A stretch of DNA of 64,000 nt from Bacillus sp. REN3 (GTDB lineage: Bacteria; Bacillota; Bacilli; Bacillales; Cytobacillaceae). This document shows positions 42,392 to 52,918 of the stretch, one piece after another. The first letter of the stretch is position 1, and every line of letters begins with the position of its first letter. The position numbers and the translations under genes are program-made. The notes under the pieces are model-generated. The model was given only the letters and a program-made list of their open reading frames with translations. It had not been told where the DNA came from and searched no databases. The DNA is taken from positions 24,841-88,840 of the forward strand of contig NZ_JAERSD010000018.1 of NCBI RefSeq assembly GCF_017912555.1, read 5' to 3'.

Positions 42392-43660
42392 TTACTTCTC
42401 CTTCCGCATCATGTTATTTGGGTATACCGGCTTGTCCAGTTTGAACTTGACAATTTGCAAAGGATGGCGGGCGACATCCACCTCATTGCCCTCTTCATCC
42501 CAAATCTTATCGATCACTTGCGTGAAATTCCTGATTTCCGGACCAAAGAATTCCACCTCGTCGCCAGGCTTGAAGTAGTTTCTCTGCTGGAGGGTCACCA
42601 TCTGGCTTTCTGCGTCGTAATCAAGGACGAGTCCTGCAAAGTCGAAAGTAGTCTTCTTGCTATGGTTTCCAAACATTTGCTCTTTATACCCAGGCACACC
42701 TTCGAAGAACGCTGGTGCTGTGTCCCTGTTGGCGCATTTGTCAAGCTCGTCAAGCCATTCCTGCTTAATCGCGAAGTTGTCAGGATCAGCGCAATATGCA
42801 TCGATGACTTTTCGGTACACACTTACGACCGTAGCGATGTAATGGATGGATTTCATCCTTCCTTCGATTTTGAGGCTGTCGATGCCGAGCTCGATCATCC
42901 TTGGAATCGATTCGATCAGCTTCAAGTCCTTCGGGCTCATCGCAAAAGCGTGTTCTCCAGGAGCGAACAAAGCTTTTTCCTGATCTCCTTCAAGCTGGTA
43001 CAAGTCGTAATCCCAACGGCAGGATTGGCAACATCCGCCACGGTTTGAATCACGGGCTGTCATATGGTTGCTCAATGTGCAGCGGCCTGAATAAGCGATG
43101 CACATCGCCCCGTGGATGAAAGTCTCAATTTCGATATCGACCTTTTCCTTCATTTCACGGATTTCTTCCGCGCTTGTTTCACGCGCAAGCACGACACGTT
43201 CCAGCCCCTCCTCTTTCCAGAACTGGACAGCTTTCCAGTTCGAGAGAGATTGCTGTGTGCTTAGATGGACTTCAATTTCAGGAGCCACCCTGCGGCATGT
43301 TTCAATGATCAATGGGTCCGCGACGATGATTCCGTGTACCCCAGCTTCCTTTAATCCGCGCAAATAGTCCTCAAGTCCGCCAATGTTTTCATTATGTGCA
43401 AAAATATTAGTCGTTACGTAGATTTTAGCGCCGTATTTCTTTGCAAACTCTACGCCTTCCTTCATTTCGTCAAACGTGAAATTGTCAGCATTGGAACGCA
43501 AACCATATTCCTGGCCGCCAATGAAGACGGCATCTGCACCGTAATGGACGGCAATCTTAAGCTTTTCAAGATTACCGGCAGGCGCAAGCAGTTCTGGCTT
43601 TTTCACAATCACCCGTTTTCCATCGACAATTTGTGAAATACTGTCTGTCACTGCTGTCAT
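42392..43660 (-). CDS. yrrO: U32 family tRNA-hydroxylation protein TrhP2 (YrrO)
   Basis: Peptidase U32-like protein involved with YrrN in 5-hydroxyuridine formation at tRNA position 34. 422 residues, the same length as YrrO. PELLAPAGNLEKLKIAVHYGAD, cysteine-bearing GAMCIAYSGRCTLSNHM and GGCCQSCRWDY (likely Fe-S ligands). Start ATG 43660 after AAGGAGGT; the earlier ATG 43681 has no site. Confidence 0.93.
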   Translation of the reverse strand: MTAVTDSISQIVDGKRVIVKKPELLAPAGNLEKLKIAVHYGADAVFIGGQEYGLRSNADNFTFDEMKEGVEFAKKYGAKIYVTTNIFAHNENIGGLEDYLRGLKEAGVHGIIVADPLIIETCRRVAPEIEVHLSTQQSLSNWKAVQFWKEEGLERVVLARETSAEEIREMKEKVDIEIETFIHGAMCIAYSGRCTLSNHMTARDSNRGGCCQSCRWDYDLYQLEGDQEKALFAPGEHAFAMSPKDLKLIESIPRMIELGIDSLKIEGRMKSIHYIATVVSVYRKVIDAYCADPDNFAIKQEWLDELDKCANRDTAPAFFEGVPGYKEQMFGNHSKKTTFDFAGLVLDYDAESQMVTLQQRNYFKPGDEVEFFGPEIRNFTQVIDKIWDEEGNEVDVARHPLQIVKFKLDKPVYPNNMMRKEK

Positions 43661-43690
43661 GACGTTACCTCCTTGTATCATTAATCTGCC

Positions 43691-44620
43691 TTAGTAAACT
43701 GTTTCTTTAAAGAAAAAGCCGGTGTCAAGCGGCCGGTTTGGAGGCTGAAGGGCTTCTGCTTCTTCGAGCAGGCTGTCTTTTTCCTCTTCATACTGTTCCG
43801 GTTCCTCAACCGCAAGATCGATCGCTTTGCGGTAAAGCTTGGTAACCTCAAGAATATATTCAGGACTTTTCAGGATTCCATCGATTTTAAAGGAATCGAT
43901 TCCAGCCTCGACGAGTTCGGTAAGTTCATCGATGATGCAGATATCATTTGGGCTCATGATATGTGTGCCATTTTCATCTTCAAAGATAGGGTACTTGTTC
44001 TCACGCTCTTTATCATGCAGGAACATATTGCGAGCCTGCCTGCGGTTCTCGATCTCCATCGCCTTCCCCTGGTATTCGAAATAATTCCCAAGCAAAGTGC
44101 GTTTTGACTGGAACATGTTCATCATTCCATGTACTTGAACCTCGATTTCGACCTCGGCATTTTCTTTTATCTCAATAATGGCATCCATATTGATTTCCCT
44201 GGCAAGAACGGCTCGCTTTGCCCCTTTTCTTCCCCAGTAATTGCAAGTGTACCAGTTCGTTCCGGTTGTTTCCGTACTCCAGTGAAGCTCCATGTCAGGG
44301 GCATGCTCCCTTGCCGCCATCAGGACGGCTGGGTCGCCGAAAGTAATAGCATCCACATCATTATCCTTCAAAAATTCAAGGTATTCTCCAAGCATATCGA
44401 TTTTGTCATTATGAAAAATCGCATTCATCGCGACGTATACTTTTTTCCCTTTGGAATGGGCAAGTTCAACTGCCTTTTTCACATCTTCGCGGGAAAAATC
44501 CCCAGCAAGGCGAAGTCCGAATTTCTGTTCCCCGATAACGAATGCATCCGCTCCAGCATCCGCTAATAGGACGATATCATCAATACGTACTGGTGTTACC
44601 AGCAATTCTGGTTTGTTCAT
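43691..44620 (-). CDS. yrrN: U32 family tRNA-hydroxylation protein TrhP1 (YrrN)
   Basis: Partner of YrrO in tRNA wobble-uridine hydroxylation. 309 residues: PELLVTPVRIDDIVLLADAGAD, FRLAGDFSREDVKKAV and the U32-type INMDAIIEIKENAEVEIEVQVHGMMN, but without the cysteine cluster of YrrO. Start ATG 44620 after AGAGGTG. Just downstream of yrrM. Confidence 0.92.
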   Translation of the reverse strand: MNKPELLVTPVRIDDIVLLADAGADAFVIGEQKFGLRLAGDFSREDVKKAVELAHSKGKKVYVAMNAIFHNDKIDMLGEYLEFLKDNDVDAITFGDPAVLMAAREHAPDMELHWSTETTGTNWYTCNYWGRKGAKRAVLAREINMDAIIEIKENAEVEIEVQVHGMMNMFQSKRTLLGNYFEYQGKAMEIENRRQARNMFLHDKERENKYPIFEDENGTHIMSPNDICIIDELTELVEAGIDSFKIDGILKSPEYILEVTKLYRKAIDLAVEEPEQYEEEKDSLLEEAEALQPPNRPLDTGFFFKETVY

Positions 44621-44625
44621 TCCAA

Positions 44626-45264
44626 TCACCTCTTCTTACTAACCGCGACGCCATCGCCAATCGGGAGGATGACCGTGTCATACTCGGGATGGCCGGCAAG
44701 CCAGCGATTGAATTCATCTATTTTTTTGACCAGGCTGCGAAGTCGCTTGCTTTCGATTTCCTGCTCATATATAAGCCCTTTAAATAGGACATTATCGGTA
44801 ATGACGATGCCTCCAGGCTTCAGGTACAATGAGTATATTTCAAAGAAACGCCTGTATTGTCCCTTTGCGGCGTCAATGAACACAGCGTCAAACGGGCCAT
44901 GCTTCCCGGCCTCTTCCGCTATTTCCAGGGCATCCCCTTCCATCAGGATAATCCGGTCCTGCATGCCAGCTGCATTAATGTATCCTTTGGCAGCGCCATA
45001 CCTTTCATGATCGCGTTCAAGGGTCACGATCCTTGTATCTGGAAGGGCCATGGCCATTCTTAGGGATGAGTAGCCGATTGCCGTGCCAATCTCAAGGATG
45101 GTTTCCGGCTGCAGGATTCGAAGAAGCTGGAGCATTGTTTCGATCCCGGCCGGCTCCATGATTGGTACAGCATGGAGACGGGCATGCTTCTCCATCTCGG
45201 CGAGCAGGCCCTCTCTTGGTTTGATCAGTGAATCTATATATTTTTGCAGCTTTTCATTCAGCAA
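44626..45264 (-). CDS. trmR: O-methyltransferase TrmR (YrrM)
   Basis: SAM-dependent methyltransferase that makes 5-methoxyuridine from the 5-hydroxyuridine set by YrrN/YrrO in B. subtilis tRNA. About 212 residues with ETILEIGTAIGYSSLRMA (SAM site), GPFDAVFIDAAKGQYRRFF and GGIVITDNVLFKG. Start TTG 45264 after GAGGTGAGG; a longer reading from 45315 lacks a site. First gene of the yrrM-yrrN-yrrO-udk run. Confidence 0.92.
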   Translation of the reverse strand: MLNEKLQKYIDSLIKPREGLLAEMEKHARLHAVPIMEPAGIETMLQLLRILQPETILEIGTAIGYSSLRMAMALPDTRIVTLERDHERYGAAKGYINAAGMQDRIILMEGDALEIAEEAGKHGPFDAVFIDAAKGQYRRFFEIYSLYLKPGGIVITDNVLFKGLIYEQEIESKRLRSLVKKIDEFNRWLAGHPEYDTVILPIGDGVAVSKKR

Positions 45265-45679
45265 GCTGCCCTCACCTCTATTCAAAATTCGCTTTGACAA
45301 TGGATTGAGTGCCATACAATTGTGCCAATCCAGGCACGAAAAAAATAGCGTTCACAGGATAAGAGAGGCAATATCCAGCCTTGCAGCAAATACTGGCTGG
45401 AATCCAGCCATCGACAGCCAAAACTCTTACATCTGTAATGCACGCTATTTCAAGAAAAAGCGTAAAGCGTCCTTTATCCTTTAAACAAGTACGCCGAATA
45501 AGCGGGGCACAATGTGCAGCAATTCCATCCCAGTCCCTTTGGGCTCCGGTACACAATAAAACTGGAAGGAGCCCTGGTCAAGACAAGCAAACTTTTTGTT
45601 TAGCTTTAAAAACACTTGAATTATTTTAACACAAAAAGAAGGGAAATGCCATCCTTTCCGCATTTCCCCTCTCCTTTTG
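45265..45679. other. Gap between mltG and trmR (yrrM)
   Basis: 415 bases. Two minus-strand frames are open here but overlap each other and the folding region, with no clear site; not taken as genes. GGGCTCC/GGAGCCC (45541-45574) is a further inverted repeat. Confidence 0.45.
45322..45450 (-). ncRNA. Candidate structured RNA upstream of trmR (yrrM)
   Basis: A 9-bp stem AAATAGCGT/ACGCTATTT (45343-45351 and 45442-45450) encloses AAGAG/CTCTT (45361-45365 and 45424-45428) and two competing 7-bp hairpins: GGCTGGA (45395-45401) with TCCAGCC (45374-45380), or TGGCTGG (45394-45400) with CCAGCCA (45404-45410). On the minus strand a run of seven T follows the outer stem, about 80 bases before trmR. No known class is recognised. 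Confidence 0.4.
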
Positions 45680-46831
45680 CTATTTTTTGTTTGTAATATG
45701 TTCTTCTACTTTGCGGTTATGTTCCGCTAACGTTTTTGAAAAAAGCACTTCACCTGTAGATGTTGCCAGGAAATATAAATCATCGGTTTGTTCTGGCGCC
45801 AGAGCCGCTTCGATTGACATCACTCCTGGGTTAGCGATTGGACCTGGCGGCATTCCAACATACTTGTAGGTATTATACGGATCATCAATCTTAAGATCCT
45901 CATAAAGCACCCTGTTCTTATGTTTTCCATGTGCATAAAGTACAGTAGGGTCCGTCTGCAATGGCATGTCTATATCCATGCGGTTATAGAACACACTGGC
46001 AATCTTATCCCGGTCCGCCTTTTCAGTCGCTTCTTCTTCAATAAGGGAGGCCATGGTCATTAACTGATGTGTAGACATCTGCTTCTCTTCCATTTGCCCA
46101 TGGTATTCCCCAAGTACTTCTTTTGTTTTCTTCAGCATGACTGTCACTATTTCCTCAACCGTCGGTTTTTCAGTATAAAAAGGATAAGTAGCAGGAAACA
46201 GATAACCTTCAAGCGGATACTTGACTTTTGCATTGAGGATGTCTTTGGACAGGACTTCTGGATAGTTTTCCATCATTTTTTTGATGAAATCCTTGTCGTT
46301 CAATTGCTTGAAGATTTCTTCCTGATCCTGATCCGTTTTCTCTGCAATGATGCCCGCGATCTGCGAAAGTTGCTTTCCTTCTGGAATCGTGATTTTCAGT
46401 GCCACATCTTGCATGACCTTGCCTGTTTTTAAGCTCAGGATGATTTCATCCATTGTCATCGTTGGCTTCATTTTATAATCTCCAGCCATGAATCCGGACT
46501 CATTCTTGAATTTCACGTAGTATTTAAAAACCCTGGCGTCCCGGATGACTCCTTTTTCTTCAAGGATTTTACCGATTCCTGCGGTCGAGGAGCCAATCGG
46601 AATATTCACGTTTATCAATTTTTTGCTCTCTGTTTCGACTGGCTTAAGGGCAGATTTAACATAATAGTAGCCTCCTCCGCCAATAGCTGCAATCAGTAAA
46701 AACATTAAAAGGGCAGTGATAAAAACAATCTTCCTCACAACTCTTGCTTCTTTTTGCTGCTCGATCAGCCTTTCAACAATGATTTTCTTTCGTTCCTCTT
46801 TGCTATCATTTATATTTTTTCCGTCAGACAT
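45680..46831 (-). CDS. mltG: Endolytic transglycosylase MltG
   Basis: Membrane-bound lytic transglycosylase thought to end nascent peptidoglycan strands. 383 residues: cytoplasmic charged N terminus, one membrane helix (about 35-57), LysM-like domain, and YceG catalytic domain with ASLIEEEA (catalytic Glu), FYNRMDIDMPLQTDPTV and PYNTYKYVGMPPGPIANPG. Start ATG 46831 after GGGGGAAG. Confidence 0.95.
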   Translation of the reverse strand: MSDGKNINDSKEERKKIIVERLIEQQKEARVVRKIVFITALLMFLLIAAIGGGGYYYVKSALKPVETESKKLINVNIPIGSSTAGIGKILEEKGVIRDARVFKYYVKFKNESGFMAGDYKMKPTMTMDEIILSLKTGKVMQDVALKITIPEGKQLSQIAGIIAEKTDQDQEEIFKQLNDKDFIKKMMENYPEVLSKDILNAKVKYPLEGYLFPATYPFYTEKPTVEEIVTVMLKKTKEVLGEYHGQMEEKQMSTHQLMTMASLIEEEATEKADRDKIASVFYNRMDIDMPLQTDPTVLYAHGKHKNRVLYEDLKIDDPYNTYKYVGMPPGPIANPGVMSIEAALAPEQTDDLYFLATSTGEVLFSKTLAEHNRKVEEHITNKK

Positions 46832-47270
46832 AACTTCCCCCTCCAGTCGGCTCTAATGGCCAGCTAGATCGATTCTATTTTCATATCTCGCATCATTATA
46901 CTATATTTTTTATTTCTATTTGCAAATAATTACGAAAAAATACTCCAGGCGACATTTTGCTCTATTATTCGACATCGAACATTTTCGGGGCTGACCAAAG
47001 CGCTTCAGCTTCCCTATCTCCTCGGCGCTCAGGGCGCCTAAGGGGGTCTCCACCTTGCCGCTGCATCCCGCAGGACACTGAAAGGCTCCGGCGAATTCGC
47101 CCACGCACGAAGGAAATGCATTAGCATTTTCGAGGAGTCAGTCCCTTCCGTTCCAATCAACTCTTTAAACATTCAACTTTAACACAGCCAAAAGAAAAAA
47201 GACTTGAGGAAAGGAACTAAACTCTCCGATAGCAGCACAAACTCTCATTAATGTATGTAAAAAAAAAGCC
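46832..47270. repeat. Repeat-rich gap upstream of mltG
   Basis: No gene. From about 46985 to 47160 a GC-rich dispersed repeat shares with 24195-24345 the blocks ATCCCGC-GGACACTGAA, AATTCGCCCACG and CATTTTCGAGGAGTC. The part nearest 46850 should hold the mltG promoter. Confidence 0.55.
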
Positions 47271-47611
47271 AGGCTGTTCCAAAAGTATAACTTTTGGGTG
47301 CCTCTTTTCTTTCACTTGTAAAACAACCCGTTGATTTGCGCTCCAGGCACTTCGACGGACAGGAAATCTTTCCGCTCCAATCAACTAAGTGTGCGATGTC
47401 TATGGTGATAGGCAAAAATAAAAGAACCGTCCTCTTTTTAGTATGTAGTCACCACAACAACAAACCAAAAAGAGCGATTCTCTTGATGAAACAAAATCAT
47501 ATTTCCTTCATCGATTATAACGTGGATTAATTGATCCACCGTTAGTTTTTCCATGAATAAGAAAAAAGAGGCTGCCAAAAGGCCAAAAATCATGGCCTTT
47601 TGGGACAGCCT
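47271..47611 (+). mobile_element. Remnant of an IS1182-like insertion sequence (deletion derivative)
   Basis: Inverted ends AGGCTGTTCCAAAAG (47271-47285) and CTTTTGGGACAGCCT (47597-47611) bound 341 bases. Inside, an ATG at 47486 opens MKQNHISFIDYNVD and then stops, like the first residues of an IS1182-type transposase. The remainder is lost. The right-end hairpin now sits where yrzB transcription should end. The IS family call is from memory of the end and start patterns. Confidence 0.45.
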
Positions 47612-47617
47612 CTTTTT
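47570..47617. terminator. Strong hairpin after yrzB
   Basis: AGGCTG-C-AAAAGGCC pairs with GGCCTTTTGGGACAGCCT, with A and T runs on either side; acts in both directions and would end the alaS-side yrzL-ruvX-yrzB transcript. Confidence 0.8.
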
Positions 47618-47623
47618 CCGAAC

Positions 47624-47911
47624 CTATTCTTCGTCCTGTTCAGCAAGGAATGTTTCCAGCATTTCTTCAATCATATCCCATTCTTTGTCTGTTTCAATTG
47701 GCATAAGTTCGCCATCCTGGCCATCCTCGGTCGGAACGAAGGAAGAAGCGTGGATTTCAATTTCATCCTCATCCTCTTCTTCTGCCCCGACAGGATAGTA
47801 TAGGACATACGACTTGCCGAACTCGTCCGAATCAAAAGTAAAAAGTACTTCGCATAATTGTTCGTTTCCGTTTTCGTCTACTACTGTAATATTGTTTTCT
47901 CCGTGGTCCAT
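47624..47911 (-). CDS. yrzB: DUF1292 protein YrzB
   Basis: 95 acidic residues: [21 protein letters not shown] and [22 protein letters not shown], the DUF1292 pattern. Start ATG 47911 after GAGGTG. Follows ruvX by 14 bases. Function unknown. Confidence 0.9.
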   Translation of the reverse strand: MDHGENNITVVDENGNEQLCEVLFTFDSDEFGKSYVLYYPVGAEEEDEDEIEIHASSFVPTEDGQDGELMPIETDKEWDMIEEMLETFLAEQDEE

Positions 47912-47925
47912 GTAAGTCACCTCAT

Positions 47926-48342
47926 TTAATTTTGGCTATTCAAATAGCCTTGTAAAATCATAACAGCCGCCATCTTATCAATGACTTTCTTCCGTTTTTT
48001 CCGGCTGACATCAGCCTCGAGCAATACACGTTCGGCCGCGATAGTCGTCAGGCGTTCGTCCCAAAGGATAACAGGCACTCCGAACCTGCTTTCCAGTTCG
48101 CGGGCGTAAGTCTGGCTGGCTTCGCCGCGTGGACCGATCGTGCCATTCATGTTTTTGGGAAGCCCTACGACAATTTTGCCTACTTGATGCTCTTTAATTA
48201 TTTTACCTATTTCGTCGAAGCCAAACAAATTTTCTTCTTCATTGATCTTCAACGTTTTAAGGCCCTGAGCTGTCCATCCAAGTTCATCGCTCAGTGCAAT
48301 GCCGACGGTTTTCGAGCCGACATCCAATCCCATAGTACGCAT
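47926..48342 (-). CDS. ruvX: Holliday junction resolvase-like protein YqgF/RuvX
   Basis: RNase H-fold nuclease linked to 16S rRNA end processing and junction resolution. 138 residues: [19 protein letters not shown] at the start (acidic site), [14 protein letters not shown] and [12 protein letters not shown]. Adjacent to yrzL as in most Firmicutes. Confidence 0.95.
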   Translation of the reverse strand: MRTMGLDVGSKTVGIALSDELGWTAQGLKTLKINEEENLFGFDEIGKIIKEHQVGKIVVGLPKNMNGTIGPRGEASQTYARELESRFGVPVILWDERLTTIAAERVLLEADVSRKKRKKVIDKMAAVMILQGYLNSQN

Positions 48343-48612
48343 TTACTTCCCCTCTCGGTTATTCCTCAAATAGGATTTCACCAGCTCTTCAATGATTTCA
48401 TCCCGTTCCAGCTTCCGGATGATATTGCGGGCATCCCGATGGCGCGGAATATAAGCCGGATCACCGGATAACAGATAGCCGACAATCTGGTTGATCGGAT
48501 TATACCCTTTTTCCTGCAACGCTTCATAAACCTGCAGAAGGACCTCATTGACATCATGCTCAACAGGCTCTTCGGGAAAATTGAATCTCATCGTTTTATC
48601 AAACGAGCTCAT
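48343..48612 (-). CDS. yrzL: IreB-family regulatory phosphoprotein (YrzL)
   Basis: 89 residues of DUF965: [63 protein letters not shown]. In Enterococcus the homologue IreB is a target of the Ser/Thr kinase IreK. Start ATG 48612 after GAGGTG. Abuts ruvX. Confidence 0.94.
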   Translation of the reverse strand: MSSFDKTMRFNFPEEPVEHDVNEVLLQVYEALQEKGYNPINQIVGYLLSGDPAYIPRHRDARNIIRKLERDEIIEELVKSYLRNNREGK

Positions 48613-48690
48613 CGAATGCACCTCACTTCTAAGTTTCGCAGGCAAACTTTTCTACAAGTTATTTTCATTCTACACTACTTCATGTCGATA

Positions 48691-51324
48691 TCAAATTGAT
48701 TTTACCCATTCTTCTGCAAATTGAAGCGCCTGATCCAGCTTGGATGGATCCTTTCCCCCCGCTTGGGCCATGTCAGGACGGCCTCCGCCGCCTCCGCCGC
48801 AAATCGACGCTGCCTCCTTGACAAGTCTTCCTGCCTGATAGCCTTTTTTGATGAGGTCGTCCGTAACTGCCGCAATTAAATTGACTTTGCTTCCATCTGT
48901 CATCCCTAAAAGGATGACAGCAGACCCAAGCTTTTTCTTCAGATCGTCCGCCATGTTCCTCAAGCCATTCATATCAGCGGCGCTAACACGAGCTGCCAGC
49001 AATTGGACGCCATTTACCTCTTTTACCTTCGAAGATAAGCTTCCTGCTTCAATATTGCCCAATTTGGCAGCAAGTGATTCACTTTCGCGCTGCAGCTGCT
49101 TCATTTCGGCAAGGAGTGAATCGATCCTGTTCGCTACTTCTTTTGGAGATGTCTTCAATTTGCCTGCCGCTTCCTTAAGAATGCCAATCTGTTCATTCAG
49201 GACTTTGTATGCTGCTTCGCCTGTGACAGCTTCAATCCTCCTAGTTCCTGCCCCAATTCCGCTTTCGGATATGATCTTGAACAAACCGATGACTGAAGTG
49301 TTCGGCACGTGGCAGCCGCCGCATAGCTCCAGGCTATAGTCGCCAACCTTCACAATGCGGACGATATCGCCGTATTTTTCGCCAAATAAAGCCATGGCTC
49401 CCATTTCCTTTGCTTCATCTATCGGCTTATAGCCTGTTTCAACCTCGATGTTCTTCCAGATTTTTTCGTTGACGATTGCTTCAACCTTCTCCAATTCTTC
49501 AGGAGTTACCTGTCCAAAATGGGAAAAGTCAAAACGCAGCCTGTCAGGTTCAACAAGTGAACCAGCCTGATTGACATGATTGCCCAGAACATCCTTCAAA
49601 GCCTGATGAAGAAGATGGGTTGCAGTATGGTTCTTGATTATTCTTGCACGGTTGTCCTGATCGACCTTCGCTGTCACTTCCATGCCCTTCCGTACCGTTC
49701 CTTGCAAGATGACAGCATGATGGAGATTCTGTCCGTTTGGCGCTTTTTTAACATCTTTGACAGATAGCTTCACGCCGCCAGTTTCAATTGTTCCCTTATC
49801 AGCGATTTGTCCGCCGCTTTCTGCGTAAAAAGGTGTGACATCGAGAATCAGATGGATCTCGTCCCCTTCATTTGCTTCCTCGGCAATCTCGTTGTCTTTT
49901 ACAAGAACCGTAATTTTGCTGTTTGTTTCAAATGTATCATAACCAACAAACTCACTATTTTCCTTGATATCGCCAAGTACACCGCCCTGGACTTGCATCG
50001 ATCCTATTTCCTGGCGTGCAGCCCGTGCTCTTTCACGCTGCTGTTCCATTTCTTTTTCAAATCCTTCATGATCAGCCTTCAAGCCTTCCTCTTCTGCATA
50101 TTCCTCCGTAAGCTCCACAGGGAAGCCATATGTGTCGTAAAGCCGGAATATATCCTTGCCCTGAATCATGCCGCTCCCCTTTTCCTTTTCTTTCTTGATC
50201 AGCTCAGCAAGGATGGCAAGCCCTTCATGGAGCGTTTCATGGAAGCGGTCTTCCTCATTTTTGATTACCTTCTGGATGAAATCTGTATTTGCTTTAACCT
50301 CCGAATAGAAATCTTCCATGATTTCTCCAACAACCGGAACCAGTTCATACATGAACGGACGGTCAATATTCAGTTTTTTCGCATAACGGACAGCGCGGCG
50401 CAGCAGTCTTCTCAGGACATAGCCGCGGCCTTCATTCGAAGGCAGCGCTCCATCACCAACAGCGAAAGCAACCGTCCTGATATGATCAGCTATTACTTTG
50501 AATGCTTCATCCTTTTCCTTTGTCTGCCCATATTTCCCACTTGAGATTCCTTCTACAGCACGGATGATTGGCATAAATAGGTCAGTATCAAAATTTGTTG
50601 GGACATTCTGGACGACACAGCCCATTCGCTCAAGCCCCATCCCTGTATCGATGTTCTTCTTCGGAAGCGGAGTGTATGTTCCGTCTGGATTATGGTTGAA
50701 TTCAGAAAACACAAGGTTCCAAACCTCAAGATAGCGGTCATTTTCACCCCCCGGGTACAATTCTGGATCTTCGGGATCGTTACCGTAATCCGATCCGCGG
50801 TCATAGAAGATTTCTGTGTTCGGGCCGCTTGGCCCTTCGCCAATATCCCAAAAGTTTCCTTCCAGCCTGATGATTCGTTCTTCCGGTATGCCAACTTTCT
50901 CCCGCCAAATGTTGAATGCTTCATCATCCTCAGGGTGGACCGTAACAGATAATTTTTCCGGATCAAAGCCAATCCAGTTTTTATCAGTCAGGAATTCCCA
51001 CGCAAACTCGATTGCTTCCTCCTTGAAGTAATCACCAATAGAAAAGTTCCCGAGCATTTCGAAGAAAGTATGATGGCGTGCGGTCTTTCCGACATTTTCG
51101 ATATCGTTTGTCCGGATTGACTTTTGCGCATTTGCGATACGAGGATTGGCGGGAATCACGCGGCCATCAAAATACTTCTTTAATGTAGCGACGCCACTGT
51201 TGATCCAGAGCAGTGACGGGTCTTCATGCGGAACAAGTGAGGCACTTGGTTCAATCGCATGGCCCTTTTCCTTAAAAAACTCGAGAAACATCCTTCTGAT
51301 TTCAGCACCTGATAGGTTTTTCAT
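48691..51324 (-). CDS. alaS: Alanyl-tRNA synthetase
   Basis: Charges tRNA-Ala. 877 residues: aminoacylation domain at the N terminus ([30 protein letters not shown]), editing domain with [11 protein letters not shown] and [10 protein letters not shown] (zinc ligands), and C-terminal oligomerisation domain with [18 protein letters not shown]. Preceded by a T-box leader. Confidence 0.98.
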   Translation of the reverse strand: MKNLSGAEIRRMFLEFFKEKGHAIEPSASLVPHEDPSLLWINSGVATLKKYFDGRVIPANPRIANAQKSIRTNDIENVGKTARHHTFFEMLGNFSIGDYFKEEAIEFAWEFLTDKNWIGFDPEKLSVTVHPEDDEAFNIWREKVGIPEERIIRLEGNFWDIGEGPSGPNTEIFYDRGSDYGNDPEDPELYPGGENDRYLEVWNLVFSEFNHNPDGTYTPLPKKNIDTGMGLERMGCVVQNVPTNFDTDLFMPIIRAVEGISSGKYGQTKEKDEAFKVIADHIRTVAFAVGDGALPSNEGRGYVLRRLLRRAVRYAKKLNIDRPFMYELVPVVGEIMEDFYSEVKANTDFIQKVIKNEEDRFHETLHEGLAILAELIKKEKEKGSGMIQGKDIFRLYDTYGFPVELTEEYAEEEGLKADHEGFEKEMEQQRERARAARQEIGSMQVQGGVLGDIKENSEFVGYDTFETNSKITVLVKDNEIAEEANEGDEIHLILDVTPFYAESGGQIADKGTIETGGVKLSVKDVKKAPNGQNLHHAVILQGTVRKGMEVTAKVDQDNRARIIKNHTATHLLHQALKDVLGNHVNQAGSLVEPDRLRFDFSHFGQVTPEELEKVEAIVNEKIWKNIEVETGYKPIDEAKEMGAMALFGEKYGDIVRIVKVGDYSLELCGGCHVPNTSVIGLFKIISESGIGAGTRRIEAVTGEAAYKVLNEQIGILKEAAGKLKTSPKEVANRIDSLLAEMKQLQRESESLAAKLGNIEAGSLSSKVKEVNGVQLLAARVSAADMNGLRNMADDLKKKLGSAVILLGMTDGSKVNLIAAVTDDLIKKGYQAGRLVKEAASICGGGGGGRPDMAQAGGKDPSKLDQALQFAEEWVKSI

Positions 51325-51369
51325 TTTCCTGGCCTCCTAAATCGATGAATTGTTAGCTTTCAGGGATTT

Positions 51370-51630
51370 CAAGGCAACAAAAAAAGCCCTCATCCCTGGA
51401 CAGGGACGAGAGCTTGCTCGCGGTACCACCCTGATTATGGACACGTTGATTATATGCCCATCTCTCAATATCGCCTTAACGCGGCTGCACGGCAGGTTTT
51501 GACTGCACTCCGGAATAGCCTTCTGTTATCCTTCACCGGGAATTTCTTTCAGCCTCGGAAATCCCTCTCTGGCCGATGGTCTATAACATACTCGTTCCTT
51601 CTACATTTTGCCGATTATTATTCTATAGCC
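51370..51630 (-). promoter_or_regulatory. T-box riboswitch of alaS
   Basis: On the minus strand the T-box sequence AGGGTGGTACCGCG (51432-51419) is followed by a terminator stem CTCGTCCCTG/CAGGGATGAG and a T-run (51377-51413). It senses uncharged tRNA-Ala and allows read-through into alaS. Stem I lies about 51480-51630; I do not fix the specifier codon. Confidence 0.93.
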
Positions 51631-51676
51631 GAATTATATATAGACGGTTCCGGTTTGTCAAACTTGTGACAAAAAA

Positions 51677-52756
51677 TCAAGTCAATCGCTGTTTTTTCTT
51701 TTCAAGTATGATGTGGTCCTTGGCATGGACAATCGCCGCTCTTAAGACGACCAATACCGGTACAGCCAGGATCATTCCCAGGATTCCCGCTGTTTCCCCG
51801 CCAGCCAGCAAAGCGAACATGATGATTAACGGATGCATGTGCAGGCTTTTGCCTACAATCAGCGGCGAAAGAATATTCCCTTCCAGAAATTGCAGGGAAA
51901 AGACGATTGCCAGGGCAATCAGCACCATTTTCATGGACATCGTTGCCGCGATGATGACGGCCGGGATGGCGCCGATGATCGGGCCAAAATAAGGGATGAC
52001 ATTCGTAATGCCGACAATCGCCCCCAAAAGCAGAGGATATTTAATCCCGGCAATCCAAAAAAACATAGATGAGAGCACACCGATGATCAAGCAGACGAGC
52101 AGTTGCCCTCTTATATAACTGCCAAGGGATTTATCGACTTCATGAAGGAATTTCGCACCTGGCTGCCTCCATTTTTTTGGAGTCAGATACCAGACTGCCC
52201 GTTTCATTGACTTAAAATCCTTTAGCATATAAAAAGCAATGAAGGGAATGATCGCAATCGTGATGAGTGAATTGGCAATATCCATCAGGAAAGTCATCGT
52301 TTTTGCAAGGAAGCGGTCAAGCTTTTGTTCAAGCCCGTTGATTCCATCCTCGATTCGTTCATGGACGCCAGCTGGCCATCTTGAGGTCTCGTCCATGATG
52401 CTATTGACCATCCGTTTGTATTGTTCCGCAAACAGCGGGGCATTTTCTGCCAGATCACGGAGCTGATGGATCATCGCCGGGATGCCCCGGTACAGTGCAA
52501 AGCCTGCCCCGCCAAAGAATAGGCTGTAGATGAGGAGGATAGCGATTCCTCGGTGCAGTCCTCTAGTATGCAGGGCTTCGACGACTGGATGGAATAGATA
52601 AGTAATGAATGCTGCAATCGAAAACGGGATGAGGAGGGTGAAAATCACTTCGATAACTGGCACCCATAATGGCTGAAGCTTGATGAATACATAAATGACA
52701 ATGAACAAGAGAAGAAAAAAACCAAGCCGGTAATACCATTTTATCTGGATATCCAT
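51677..52756 (-). CDS. yrrI: AI-2E family transporter (YrrI)
   Basis: Integral membrane permease family (UPF0118), with members that export autoinducer-2 or sodium; substrate unknown here. 359 residues with about eight hydrophobic segments, PFIAFYMLKDFKSMKRAVW, GxxxGxxNVIPYFGPIIGAIPAV and HPLIIMFALLAGGETAGILGM. Start ATG 52756 after GGAGG. Confidence 0.9.
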   Translation of the reverse strand: MDIQIKWYYRLGFFLLLFIVIYVFIKLQPLWVPVIEVIFTLLIPFSIAAFITYLFHPVVEALHTRGLHRGIAILLIYSLFFGGAGFALYRGIPAMIHQLRDLAENAPLFAEQYKRMVNSIMDETSRWPAGVHERIEDGINGLEQKLDRFLAKTMTFLMDIANSLITIAIIPFIAFYMLKDFKSMKRAVWYLTPKKWRQPGAKFLHEVDKSLGSYIRGQLLVCLIIGVLSSMFFWIAGIKYPLLLGAIVGITNVIPYFGPIIGAIPAVIIAATMSMKMVLIALAIVFSLQFLEGNILSPLIVGKSLHMHPLIIMFALLAGGETAGILGMILAVPVLVVLRAAIVHAKDHIILEKKKQRLT

Positions 52757-52880
52757 TTCCGCGCCCTCCTTCATGATATATCTTTAAAAAAAATGATGGG
52801 GTTTATGCATCAGGACGTCATATCAGAGGATGTATCTGGCTGCTGTACCCTTTTTACTGAAGTTGTTTCAAGATGCAGAC

Positions 52881-52910
52881 AAAAAATCCCCTGCTTGCCT
52901 GCAGGGGATC
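52881..52910 (-). terminator. Terminator after yrzQ
   Basis: CCCCTGC/GCAGGGG stem with a six-base loop; six T follow on the minus strand. Confidence 0.88.
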
Positions 52911-52918
52911 GCTTCCTT

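Noticed and set aside
45278..45663. Two overlapping minus-strand frames (92 and 60 codons) between mltG and trmR
   Set aside because: They overlap each other and the predicted RNA fold, have no clear ribosome sites and resemble no family.
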